From: Haloferax mediterranei ATCC 33500
GTDB lineage: Archaea > Halobacteriota > Halobacteria > Halobacteriales > Haloferacaceae
Direction of reading: 5' to 3'
DNA: 64,000 bases
Assembly (NCBI RefSeq): GCF_000306765.2
Contig: NC_017943.1
Span: forward strand, 248,001-312,000
Positions 18,301 to 28,000 of the stretch are shown here, one piece after another. The notes under the pieces were generated by a model. The model saw only the letters and a program-made list of their open reading frames with translations. It was not told the origin of the DNA and made no database searches. Made by a program: the position numbers and the translations under genes. How positions within the stretch are numbered: the first letter of the stretch is position 1; every line of letters begins with the position of its first letter.

Positions 18301-20923
18301 CCGAATCGAGGGAGGTCTGGTAGTGAAGGTATTCGGATTCGGCCCGGAACTCGGCGTCTATGCCCAGCTATCCGCGGTCGCACCCGAACCGTTCGAACTG
18401 ACCGGTGAGGTCGGCGTGGACATCGACCTCCCGTGGCCCCTCAGCGACGTGCACACGAGCGTCGACTTCACGTTCGGTCCCGGCGGTGACCTTCCGGATG
18501 CACCCGACCCAATCGAGGGGGTGACAGCGCACTCGCGGTACGAAAAGAAAGCACAGGAGCTGTCGGAAAACGGCAACAACGATAGAGTACCGGTCGACCC
18601 GGTGTTTACAGTCGCATTCGACGCACCGGTCGGAAACGAGTCCGGGACAGTCGGGTCGTTCAATACGGGCGGTGACGACACGAACCACCCCGTTTGGAAG
18701 GTCGTGAGTAGTTCGGAAGAGAAGGACGAAAACGGCATCAAAAAGCGCCATCGCGTCGGCTACCGATACGAACTCGTCGACGTCTCGATTACCGAGGTGC
18801 GCGAGGACGGAAGCAACCAAACGCTGAGCGACAAGCCGGCGACGTGGGACCCGAAAGCCACCAGCGGTGGGAACACGGAGGCTGGAAGGAACGCCGGGGC
18901 CACTTCGAGCGGTGGGATGCCCGCACGGAACGCTCTCCAACTGCTCGACGCCGAAAAGAGCCACACGAGCAAGTACGTTGGCACCGCGGCGAAACTCGTC
19001 CGCGAGACGGAGGCGTCGTGGGACCCCTGTCGGCGCGAAAAGCCCAAACAGAGCGCCACGTACCACGCTGCCGACATGCCAACCGGACCACTGGACGAGG
19101 AGGCGGACGAACTGACGCCGATAGACGACGAGAGTCCGCCGGCTTACGGACGTGCGGAACCGCAAACGAACGCCGGCCGGTCGCTTCAGCGGTACGCCGA
19201 CTTCGACGTACTCCCTGCTGCGGTTCACGAACGCGCCTGGTCGAAAGCCGCCGCTCCGACCCCGGCGTTCGAACGCCGACGGTTCCTCTGTGTCCCGCAG
19301 GCGGTCGGGCGGTCGGACCACTCGAATCGCTTGCTCGCGAGTCTCGAAACCCGTCCCTGCGAGGCGCTCGACGTGGCGGTGCCCGAGAACGACGAGGTGA
19401 CCATCAGACTCCTGCTCGCGCCGAACGTGAAGCTGACCGCGCAACCGATGTCGGACGGCGAGGTCGATGGTGAACCGCTCAAAGCGGAGTGGGTCGAGCC
19501 GCTGTACTCAGATAGGGACCCCGTGGGTCCGAGCCACGACGCAACCAGAGAGGGCTGGGGAATCTACGAAGTGACGGCCACGTCGGGCATCGACGTAGTC
19601 CGACTGTGGGCCGTCCGAGCAGCCAGCGGATTCGTCCAAGAGTCACTCGAACCCTTCACGGCGACAGTTCTGGACGTGACCGCCGACCTACCGGGACAGC
19701 GAGGAAGCAGTCCAAACGTCGAGGTAGATGCAATGAACGACCTCTATAGCGACCTGTTGAACGCGAAGTACAGTGGAACCGCACCGGGCGTATTGAAGCC
19801 GGATACCGAGTACGAGATTTCGGTGAAAGTGAAAGCCACCCACGCGGAGCAGTGGGGCGAATCCGACCCCGAGTTCTCGGATGCCGCCGGGACCCACTCG
19901 CGCACGTGGACCGTCCGAACCGAGGCAGAACCCAGAGAACGGCTTCGGGCCACCGACGACCCAGATGGAAGTAAAGACAACTGGGACGTGGCGACGAGGC
20001 CTCGCGACGGTGCACCGGCCTTCTACCGCGGTTCAGACGTCGAATTAGCGTTCCGGCGAGAGCGCACGCTCGCGGCGTTCGAAGCCCACGGTACTGCACT
20101 TGCGGTCAGGCTGGTGGACGAACAGGGGAACGACCAGTTCGACGCGGTCGATGTCACCGAGAAACTCGCATCTGACCTCCCACCCACGGCGGCGGAGTGG
20201 CGGGAGATGCTCTCGAACATCGGCTGTCTGAACATCGACCCCATGGAACTGTACGCGTCGGGCGAGGACACTATCGAATCGATACTCGAACCGGGCGCTC
20301 GCTACGTCGCGTCGATTCACGTCGTAGACGCGAACACGAAGCTCAAGAACGTGAACTTCGACGACGAGTCCACCGCGCCGGCCGTCCACTCGTGGCGCTT
20401 TACCGCCTCGCGGTACCTCGACGCAGGCGAGCACCTCGGCGCTCACGAGCCGGTGGACGAGTTAGTCGCGTCCGCGCCCGACGAGCAGGCGCTCCAATCA
20501 CTGGCGGCGACGAAGACGCAGGCAACCGGGGTGACGGTGGACGACGAAGCCCTCGATACGCTCCTCCACGGAGACGTGGGGCTTTCCCCCCGGCGAGCGC
20601 CGGACGACCCCGAGGTGGTTCGAATCTGGCGGTGGAAACCGTCGTCGGACACGGCGGACCCGTTGGCACTTCTGTTCGACGGACCAGAACCGCTTGCCAG
20701 AGAGGGATACGACCTCTCGGTGAAGCAGAACGGCCGCGAGTTGAACGGGCGGTTCCTGACCCGGACGGACCGCGCCCGAGTGCTGTTCGTGCCGGATGCG
20801 GGTGAACTCGCCGCCAACGCCGACTGCACCGTCGAAGTCGACCACTCGGGGGCAACCGAGCGGACGACGGTTGCGATACCGAAGCGTCCTGCGCAGTTAC
20901 AGCCAATGGGGGTGATTCCATGA
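15347..20923 (+). CDS. Giant beta-rich protein 1 (1858 aa) of the three-gene system
   Basis: I do not recognise a named function. There is no signal peptide. Residues 1-275 are a beta-rich N-terminal region; about 276-312 is a Gly/Asn/Ser linker. Residues about 320-1040 consist of repeated amphipathic strands (YGLGLLY, WGFGASVVLG, SWSAKAGLFLMLPGP, FELTGEVGVDIDLPWP), reminiscent of DUF6603-type repetitive beta proteins. A hydrophilic region (1050-1300) follows. The C-terminus has Fn3-like units ending in LKPDTEYEISVKV (about 1483) and LEPGARYVASIHV (about 1647), with YRGSDVELAF and WRFTASRY motifs. Similar motifs occur in large bacterial proteins linked to phage-tail-like loci (from memory, unverified). 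The stop overlaps the next start (ATGA). It is probably the largest structural subunit of an intracellularly assembled particle; this is inference. Confidence 0.8.
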   Translation: MSTILIQDTLLLSPEWQPWNQMEGTGTLFEEGKLTDVEEDWGANGVTLSATLSVEQPDPIEIGGFDVSVGKPDAGAVEFDFSLTFDSEPLFAAISVILLAKGVITVKDVERTADKLGIDSNALNLQQNPEYFHDINSLGHVRAEFGLPEVHLLLPGEHLRVGRRVTQNGNTVGIEPVADDPRPTTKLVNPTVVADTKDGASISVGGPQDVTLPPLLVRGSGIALEFEEVAPDFSSTSGHPSVTEMDGYDASWQGLYVGETTVWGLDELLPFLPDELDSSNADGGSGNGGGNGSGANGGNGSNNGGSTSAGGSRLTFSEWLIDENGATGSVSFVVPPASSRDELLQLRKLTLGFDRGWVPTTLAADVALDFSTLSNDDGDDLGGLGNDGTLLLGTDLRYDPSPEAPPARFGFDFVVRGGDDDAFLHLGTGALGSAAPVVFAVMAGLTAPLDTELGVVMASMAALEARGDLETKRIAIKELSFSYAPEKRTANGTDYWARVLTVSVSTSVESQLQLDAADIDTPLGLGLNDLTLTWVLNHGELQKAGATKQPNPVAVSWELDDISVTLSANANLANVVTITDVSLRKTDEEFLIELGVEASGSGDVAIGGLPDAVVLAFDAKKPDVGDFKGVRLKQGGQPITILAPGTLYASGEMTTGKDAISQFPEPAQGTWESGMVGSLQAFVVGNGTAKKPADHRKRSSYQFTFDIDLLSAQSSGGMTTLVVTIDGTFTPGIPLGTSGAALYGLGLLYAQNAQPALPQDGDLPEWYMNESPQYTTDAPKWEPALDEWGFGASVVLGSAPDEARSWSAKAGLFLMLPGPVIMIAGKADMFSGKPSMGGGSSPPFAAVIVLDFEDDVFSIDIKADLSLPEDSDADLVELDVPVELFVDLQNAEQFYLYFGRYQPKEKRVTALALGMLDISSYLMLDGRTIAGLPMGDLPGLALALGGEARVKWGLDADVIQCYLYAEAAFHLGVSLADPPLLVGMVRIEGGLVVKVFGFGPELGVYAQLSAVAPEPFELTGEVGVDIDLPWPLSDVHTSVDFTFGPGGDLPDAPDPIEGVTAHSRYEKKAQELSENGNNDRVPVDPVFTVAFDAPVGNESGTVGSFNTGGDDTNHPVWKVVSSSEEKDENGIKKRHRVGYRYELVDVSITEVREDGSNQTLSDKPATWDPKATSGGNTEAGRNAGATSSGGMPARNALQLLDAEKSHTSKYVGTAAKLVRETEASWDPCRREKPKQSATYHAADMPTGPLDEEADELTPIDDESPPAYGRAEPQTNAGRSLQRYADFDVLPAAVHERAWSKAAAPTPAFERRRFLCVPQAVGRSDHSNRLLASLETRPCEALDVAVPENDEVTIRLLLAPNVKLTAQPMSDGEVDGEPLKAEWVEPLYSDRDPVGPSHDATREGWGIYEVTATSGIDVVRLWAVRAASGFVQESLEPFTATVLDVTADLPGQRGSSPNVEVDAMNDLYSDLLNAKYSGTAPGVLKPDTEYEISVKVKATHAEQWGESDPEFSDAAGTHSRTWTVRTEAEPRERLRATDDPDGSKDNWDVATRPRDGAPAFYRGSDVELAFRRERTLAAFEAHGTALAVRLVDEQGNDQFDAVDVTEKLASDLPPTAAEWREMLSNIGCLNIDPMELYASGEDTIESILEPGARYVASIHVVDANTKLKNVNFDDESTAPAVHSWRFTASRYLDAGEHLGAHEPVDELVASAPDEQALQSLAATKTQATGVTVDDEALDTLLHGDVGLSPRRAPDDPEVVRIWRWKPSSDTADPLALLFDGPEPLAREGYDLSVKQNGRELNGRFLTRTDRARVLFVPDAGELAANADCTVEVDHSGATERTTVAIPKRPAQLQPMGVIP

Positions 20924-23900
20924 GTTTCGACGGCAACCGGCCGGGCGAAGCCGACACCCACGAGGAGACCGACGCGGAACGAGAGGGTGACGCGGAACGA
21001 CGGACGCTTCGACTTCCGGACGAACTCGCCGCGCTCGACATCGACCTCGACGCAGGGACGCCCTCCGAGACAGGGGGAGAACAGCCCCGGCGAGAACCCC
21101 TGTGGTCGAGTCCGGCCGTCGAAGCGGGTGGGACGAACAATTTAGAGGGTCTGTTCAGCGACATCGGTATCGACACCGATGACAAAGGACCGTTCGGCGG
21201 CTTGCTCGACGACGACGTGGCGAAGTCGGGTCGCCTGCTGGACGCGCTCGGCGAGGACCTCGGGTCACTCGACGACCTGCTCGGCGAGCACGCCGCGGAG
21301 TTGGGTGGCCTTATCTCGGAACCCGAGTCGGTGCCGAGGTTCCCGACCACGTTCTTCTCTCAGCCCGTGAGTACCGAGCGTGGTGATTCGAGCACCGAGA
21401 GCGACGAGTCCGACGTTATCCGGACGGTCGTTGACCCTGGCATGCTCCAACTGGCCGCACGAGGGTTCGAAAACGACCACTACCTACCAGACGGTCGGTA
21501 TCTCCGGTGGACCTTCGAGTCGGGCATCGGCTTCCCGCGGTCCGGGTTCAGGCTGTACCGACGGGAGTCGCCGTCGAACATCAGCCCGAAGGATATTTTC
21601 GCGGTCCGGCGCTCACTGCGGTTCAAATCGAACCTCTCCGGCGGGGAGATACGGACCGGAAACGGACTCCGGGTGACGCACCCGAACGGGGTGACCGTCG
21701 AGCAGTACGACGACCACAGCCACGGCGTCCCGTTGAACGAAACGCCCACGCGAGTCCGGTTCGCCGAGAGCGACGCGGTCGATGCGGCCGAACTATCGGC
21801 GTGCTGGGTCAGCATCAAATTCGCTCGACGGCGGATGACCGGGTCGATAGGGGCGGTCGCGGTCGGCGAGGAGGGAACCGAAACGCGGGTGCAGGACCGC
21901 GGTGGCGTTGGCATCGACCTCGAAATACCCTTCGAGCCGTTACCAATCCCCGAAACCGAGCTTGAGAATATCATGGAGGTGCAGGACGTGCAAGTGCTCG
22001 AACCAAACGCCGAGGGGTCCACGCTCGTCGGAGAGCAAAACGGGAGTGACGGCAGTACCGAAGGCGTCGGAAGCGGTGACGGTGAGAGCGGCGGCGGAAG
22101 CGGTGGCGGCGACGGAAGTGGCGGTAGCAGCGGTGTCGGCGGGGGAATCAGCGGCTTCGATAGCGGCGGCACCGGCGGAATCGGCGCTGGCGCGCTCGAC
22201 ATCGGTCCGCTGTGGTCCAGCAACACCGGTTTCGGCGGCACGGGTGGCGGTATCAGCGTCCGTCCAACGCCGATTCAAAATCCGTGGGTGACCGGTTCGC
22301 TAGTGCTCCACGGGAGCGTTATCGACGAACTCAAAATCACCGGAACGGGCGCGATGCTGTACGGCGTGTACTGGCTTCCAGTTGGGGAGTACGCCGAGAC
22401 CGAGGGGTGGGAGAAAGTTGATACGTTTAGGCTCCCCATCCGAGGCGACGGGGTGTTCTATCCGCGGGCCTCGAAGCCGGGACGGTCCATTGCCCGTGAC
22501 CGACTCCGCGACACGCCGCCGAAGGCGCTTCCGCCGTGGGACGAACCGTCGTGGCCGCCAGCACCCGACCCGAACGCCGTTAGAACCGACCAACGGAAAC
22601 GCTATCTCGGAGACGGTCACAGACGGCTCGAAAAAGCGCTCGATACGATTCTGGAAAGAGAGATGACCGATGCGGTCCGGCAGGACTCGGTCACGCGAAA
22701 ACAAACGCTTTCGCCCGACGCGACGACGACCAACAAGCTACAGGGGAGCGAAGTCGAACTCGGGTTGCTCGACTCAGTGCTGACGGCCGCAGTTGACCCA
22801 CAGCAAGCGACCGCACTTGGACTAGCCACGGCCGAGACTGACCGTCTCGACGCCCGGTTCGACTACAAGTTGGAGGCCGACTGGCCGCTCCTGTGGTGGT
22901 ACGCGATGCTCGCGCCGCTGACTGGCGTCCGCCTCCTCAAGAACTACCGAGACACCGAACCCGACTCGAACGGGGTCCGGCTTCCGATTTGGAGTCGAAC
23001 GGACCAGAAACCGACGACTGCGCTGGAGGCGATGGCCGACGCGAAGGTCACGGTAGTCTCCGTTGCGACCGATATCGAAGCGACTCCGTCCTCGCCGGTT
23101 TCGTCACCCACGGGTCTCTCTGCCGAACTCACTCCGACACCGGGTGAATCGGTCCCCGCGAGCGTCAAACTCGAATGGGACGCCGACGGCGGGAACCTGT
23201 TCACGTCGGGCGGACACATCGCCTACGCCGTCCGGCGGAAGTTCCAGGGAACGGACGAAGCAATCCACCACAACGACCCCGACACCGGAGTGACGTTGCC
23301 ACACATGAACGCCTCGTCCGGGAAGGCGAGCGTGACCGACCACGACCCACCGGGGCTCGGAACCGCGACCTACCGCGTCTCGGGTATGGACGTGTGGGGT
23401 CGATTCAGTGATTTCGCGGAGATTACCGTCGAGATTACTGACGAGGTGGCACCGCCCGCACCGACGGGACTCATCGCGGACCTCGTGGGCGACCCAGACA
23501 CCACCACGTGGGACCTCGAACTCGAATTCGACTGGACCGCGGGCCAACGCGAACTCGCACCGGATACCGCAAGTTTCGAACTCCTCTGCGAGCAAGGAAA
23601 GGTCGAGCCGACGACCGCCGATGGCAGCCGCGGATTCGATAATTGGGACCGCGCCGAGATTGCGCCGGGAACGCGAGAGCGGATACAGGTCGCGTGGCCC
23701 TCGCTGTCGGTGACGTCGAATCGGGCGGGCATCACCGCGCAAGTCGAGCCGGCACACGCCACTCAAGACCCGACAGTCGATGCTCGGGTTCAGGTCACGA
23801 TTCCCGACGTGACCGTCCCGTACGATGGCGATACGGCCGAACTGTCGGTGACGGCGGTCGCGGTCGATACTCACGGAAATCCGCCGACGCCGGACGCGCC

Positions 23901-25032
23901 AAACGCGGGAGACGTGGCGCGGCGCGCGGTTGCGAGCCGAACCGCACCGCGGGAACCGGCAAGTCCGTCGATGCCGCCGGGACCGCAACAGACCACGTGG
24001 CCGGACGCACACGGGAACTGTCACTGGACGTGTGACTGGTCGAGTCAACCGTCCGGGAGTCAGACCAAGGTGCTCCGAGCGTCTCAGGCTCGGTTACTGA
24101 GCACCGCCGACGTGGCTCACGACGACTTCGCCGCCAAGACACCCGGCAAGCGTGCCGAGCAACTTCGGAACCTCGCCGCGAACAACCAGCAGGTGTTCTC
24201 ACCGGACCATCAGGAGCCATACGACCACAACACGACCGAACACACCGTCTCCCTCGGCGGGGACGACCGGGGCTGGACCGTTGTCACAGTGCGACACACC
24301 GGTCCAACGGGAACCAAATCACAATGGCCCGGACCGGATGGGTTCGCGGTCATCGCACCGCGAACCCCGCGGGTTCCCTCGACACCTCGATTATCGGCAC
24401 GCCCGGACACGGACAGCGTCCGACTGCGACTCGAACCCGACGCGTCGGGGACGGCGAAAAACGTGCGGCTCTTCCGAACCCCGGACCCGGAAGCCGCAAA
24501 AGACCTCCGACGGATGCGACCACTCGCGTTCCCGAACACGTCGGGAAGTGCTGCTGACGTCCCGCTCCAGACGAATCAGCCGACGACCGTGACCGACGAC
24601 GTGCCGTACGCGGACCGATGGTACGCCTACCGCACCGTAGCCGAGTCAGCATCCGGCGAGCGGTCGTCGCCGACCGAGCCGGTGTGGGTTCGCGCGAGTT
24701 CGTCGACACCACCACCGAAACCCACCGTCAAATCGGTCGAGGCGGTACAGGGCGACGACCGAAAGCGGCGGGTCGAAATCGATGTCGAAGGCTACGACCT
24801 TGACCTCAGACTCCGGCGTTCGCGCGCTGGAACCGACGACTGGACGACGCTCGAACAGACACCCGTAGAGGACTGCACGACGGTTTCGACCAGTCCGGGC
24901 GGGCGAGTCGTCGAGATAGTCGACGAAGTGCCGTCGTCGGAATCGTCGTGGGCATACACGTACACAGCCACCGTTGAGGACCGCCGCGGACGGACAGCCA
25001 CCAGCGACACGACCACACAAGGAGGAAACTAA
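20920..25032 (+). CDS. Giant Fn3-module protein 2 (1370 aa) of the three-gene system
   Basis: The function is unrecognised and there is no signal peptide. The acidic N-terminus (1-140; EETDAEREGDAERR) reads as a flexible adaptor. Residues about 165-370 are beta-rich (LRWTFESGIGFPRSGFRLYRR), and 385-447 is a Gly/Ser-rich linker. Residues about 450-700 form a mixed domain with WPLLWWYAMLAPLTGVRLL. From about 725 at least four fibronectin-III-like units follow, with starts near SSPTGLSAELTPTPG (725), APPAPTGLIADLVGD (844), PSTPRLSARPDTDSV (1150) and PPKPTVKSVEA (1264). Coupling is by ATGA overlap with gene 1, preceded by a strong Shine-Dalgarno-like GGGGGTGATT (20908-20917). This architecture suits a fibre or scaffold protein of a phage-tail-like assembly. 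That role is inferred. Confidence 0.8.
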   Translation: MSFDGNRPGEADTHEETDAEREGDAERRTLRLPDELAALDIDLDAGTPSETGGEQPRREPLWSSPAVEAGGTNNLEGLFSDIGIDTDDKGPFGGLLDDDVAKSGRLLDALGEDLGSLDDLLGEHAAELGGLISEPESVPRFPTTFFSQPVSTERGDSSTESDESDVIRTVVDPGMLQLAARGFENDHYLPDGRYLRWTFESGIGFPRSGFRLYRRESPSNISPKDIFAVRRSLRFKSNLSGGEIRTGNGLRVTHPNGVTVEQYDDHSHGVPLNETPTRVRFAESDAVDAAELSACWVSIKFARRRMTGSIGAVAVGEEGTETRVQDRGGVGIDLEIPFEPLPIPETELENIMEVQDVQVLEPNAEGSTLVGEQNGSDGSTEGVGSGDGESGGGSGGGDGSGGSSGVGGGISGFDSGGTGGIGAGALDIGPLWSSNTGFGGTGGGISVRPTPIQNPWVTGSLVLHGSVIDELKITGTGAMLYGVYWLPVGEYAETEGWEKVDTFRLPIRGDGVFYPRASKPGRSIARDRLRDTPPKALPPWDEPSWPPAPDPNAVRTDQRKRYLGDGHRRLEKALDTILEREMTDAVRQDSVTRKQTLSPDATTTNKLQGSEVELGLLDSVLTAAVDPQQATALGLATAETDRLDARFDYKLEADWPLLWWYAMLAPLTGVRLLKNYRDTEPDSNGVRLPIWSRTDQKPTTALEAMADAKVTVVSVATDIEATPSSPVSSPTGLSAELTPTPGESVPASVKLEWDADGGNLFTSGGHIAYAVRRKFQGTDEAIHHNDPDTGVTLPHMNASSGKASVTDHDPPGLGTATYRVSGMDVWGRFSDFAEITVEITDEVAPPAPTGLIADLVGDPDTTTWDLELEFDWTAGQRELAPDTASFELLCEQGKVEPTTADGSRGFDNWDRAEIAPGTRERIQVAWPSLSVTSNRAGITAQVEPAHATQDPTVDARVQVTIPDVTVPYDGDTAELSVTAVAVDTHGNPPTPDAPNAGDVARRAVASRTAPREPASPSMPPGPQQTTWPDAHGNCHWTCDWSSQPSGSQTKVLRASQARLLSTADVAHDDFAAKTPGKRAEQLRNLAANNQQVFSPDHQEPYDHNTTEHTVSLGGDDRGWTVVTVRHTGPTGTKSQWPGPDGFAVIAPRTPRVPSTPRLSARPDTDSVRLRLEPDASGTAKNVRLFRTPDPEAAKDLRRMRPLAFPNTSGSAADVPLQTNQPTTVTDDVPYADRWYAYRTVAESASGERSSPTEPVWVRASSSTPPPKPTVKSVEAVQGDDRKRRVEIDVEGYDLDLRLRRSRAGTDDWTTLEQTPVEDCTTVSTSPGGRVVEIVDEVPSSESSWAYTYTATVEDRRGRTATSDTTTQGGN
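25018..25025 (+). promoter_or_regulatory. Strong Shine-Dalgarno site of giant gene 3
   Basis: AAGGAGGA lies 7-8 bases before the overlapping TAATG, complementary to the 3' end of 16S rRNA. With the GGGGGTGATT site of gene 2 (20908-20917), this supports ribosome re-initiation, and so one co-regulated stoichiometric operon. Confidence 0.6.
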
Positions 25033-28000
25033 TGATGTTTGAAAGCGTCGAACGACGACTCGTCTCGCTCGAATTACCATCGGCAGACAAGAAGGCACTC
25101 GGAAACATCCCTGCGCAGGTTCGGTCCTTCCATCACGGCGAACGGACGGCCGACCTCGGGACGCTCGGGGACAACTCCGGAAGAATCGTGCTCTGGCCCG
25201 ACCAGAACGAGCTTAACGGCGCGAGTCGGGTCGAGTGGTCGATTAGTTCCGGGATATCAGCGCCAGAGGTGTCGTGTTCAGTTCCAACCACAGGGACCGG
25301 AAGCGGCGGTGACGGATGCAGTGGCGGTGCCGCCGGAAATAACGGCGGAATCTACGTGTACGCCGGTCAACCGGGTGAGTTCTACGTCCAACTGTTCGAG
25401 GTCACGGGCAGCGGGCGAAACCGACAGCGCGGCGAGGAACTCGGCTGGCACCTCCTTTCGGTCCCGCAGTTCGTCCACGTCACCACTGACCAGACGTTCC
25501 GTGACCGGGTGGATGCGCTGACCAGTCGCCTCTCCGGAAGCGGGAACACCGACGACAAACGAGAGGCAGTGCTCGAAAAGATACAGCGCGTCGCGGCCCA
25601 CGTACTCCGACCGGCCAACGTCCGGTTAGTGTGGGGTGACCTCGGTGACTCGCTTCCCGTCCAATTCGACAAGAACGCCTCGGGGACCCGAAATGGCCTC
25701 GTCACCGGCGTTCCGGTGTCGAGCGGACTCCCCGGGTGTGCGTCCGACCACCTGATTACGGTTACCCTGGAAGGCACCGGCAGCAACGTCACCGTAAACG
25801 AGTACAGTCAGGTGCTCTCGGATGGGTCACCCACTGGCAACGTTGCGGTTGCAGACGGGCTTGCACCGGTTGGGAGCAACGCGACCGCAGCAACCGTCCG
25901 GAACCATCTAACAGGCCTCACAGATGCCGAGACACAAATAGAACGCGCGACACGGTGGCTCGGTATCGCAGTCGCTCGAAGCGTTCTCACGGAGTTAGGT
26001 ATCGAGGAGAACGAACCAGTAGACTCCTACGACGATGCAGTCGAACGTGCACTGTACGAACGCGCACTGCTCGAAGGGGACATCATGAACTCCTCACCCC
26101 AAAATCCGCTCCGTGACCTGCTCGGAATCCAGACCGGTGGCGGCTCTACGACCGACCTCGTCGAAGCATACCGTGCTGAATTCGATGTGACTGTGGACCA
26201 GTCGGGCCTGCTCGACGTGCTCGAACAGACGACGCCGTTCGACGTACTCGTCGGTATCGTCGGCACCAACCCCAACGACCCTACCGCACAGGACGGCACT
26301 CTGGACCAAGTCGAAGACGAGATTCCTCTGGGCCCACCGTATGGTGGCTGGCATCTGCGGGCTGGCGACAACGACGCCGGAAGCGGAACTGCGACGTACG
26401 AAGGTTCACAGCGGACGAATCCCGACGAACTGCCGTCGAGTGATGAGCCGGGATACGTTCGTCTGCTCCAAGACGACCTTCGGCTGCTGGGAATCGAATT
26501 AGCGCCGGCCCCCGGCGAGAGTGGGAGCGGCGAGATGGGCGACCCATCAAAAGGGGATGTGGACGATTCAGCAGCCCTGTTCACCGAATGGGCACTCCGC
26601 GAGTTCCAGATTGCGCTGTCGTATCCGCAGGCAGCGGTCCACGTATTCAAGAACGAGGACGTGTACGGCGAGAATCTCGAAGCGATTCCCAACCCGACCA
26701 GAGTAACCTCGACTGAGTCGGATGGAAGTTTCAATATGGAACCCGCAAAGCGAGTGGTGACCGGGGTCCTCGACTCGCTTACGGGTGACCGACTCCGAAG
26801 GTGGCGGTTCCGTCGGGCGCGGTACCCGATAGTGGTCGAGGCACGCGATTCGGGGACGGGTGCAGGGACGGGAAGCTATCCCAATATTGCCACCGCGGAC
26901 TACGACAACGACGGAACCGACGAGGCGCTGGACAACGTCTGGCGTGCCACGCAAGTCGAGTCGGTAACCCCACGAGTGTTCGTTCGGGACCTCTCGGAGC
27001 ACGCCGACGTCACGCCGGACGAAGAAGTCTCTGCTGGGCTTCGTCTCCACACGCTCGGCGACCAAGGGGTCCGAAGCGGGAGCCCTACAGGGCCGCATAT
27101 GAGCGGGTCAAACCACGGGCAGGTCCCCGTCGTACCATCGAATTTCCATTCGACAGCGGAGGAGATATCCGACCTCGGAAGCGACGAACTCGCGGCGTTC
27201 AAGGCCGTCGCCGCCGCGACGTACCAGGAGTCAACCGGCTACTTCGATGTCGTGAACTGCTACGACAACCAGGTACTCTCCCAACCACTTTGTCACTACG
27301 TGTTCGGTCTCGGCACCAACGCCGAGAAGGTTGGTGAGTGGCCGGGGTTCCTCTCGTACCTGCACGACCAAGACGAGGACCTGTACATGCGATACTACGG
27401 CTCGCGCGGAGTCTGGCCCTCGCGTCTCTACGGGAAACCGAAGGATGGGAGCAACGTTTCGGAGTACACGTGGCGGAACAGCGGCAAACACATCGGGGCC
27501 GCGTACTTGCTCCACCGGAAGACCCCGGGTAGTGACCAGATTGACGGAGACCTGGCAATCCGAGGACGGACGGGCAAAAACGACACGACCGTCTCCAAGA
27601 AAGACCGCCGTGCGTACGCCCAGTGGTTCCGAACGTGGCATTGGATGTACCGAGTGGTCGCGTCCATCAGAGGTGACGAGACCATGCGCCGGCGCATCTA
27701 CGAGTTCGCAGTTCGTCGAGCCGCGGACCTCGACGACGTAGAAGGTCTCCCGGAGTCGGAGTTCGGCGTGGCGATGGCGTTGCGGTTGCACATCTATCGA
27801 CCGGGAACCGGTCTCGATATGCTCCGAGCGGCCGCAGGCGAGTCGAACGAAACCGACCGTATCGAGGCGATGCTCGACGTGCCCCCGTATGCCACGGCGA
27901 CCGGAAGCGTCGAGTTCACAGTGAACAACGACAGCGTCACCGTCCCCGCAGGGACGACCGTTCGAACTGCCCCGGATTCCGACGGCAATCAGTTCGACTT

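Noticed and set aside
18368..19444. 358-codon minus-strand frame inside giant gene 1
   Set aside because: Arg/Val-rich with no start signal; a shadow caused by GC-biased third positions.
21480..22241. Proline-rich minus-strand frame (PPPLPPPL) inside giant gene 2
   Set aside because: It is the complement of the Gly-rich linker codons, not a gene.
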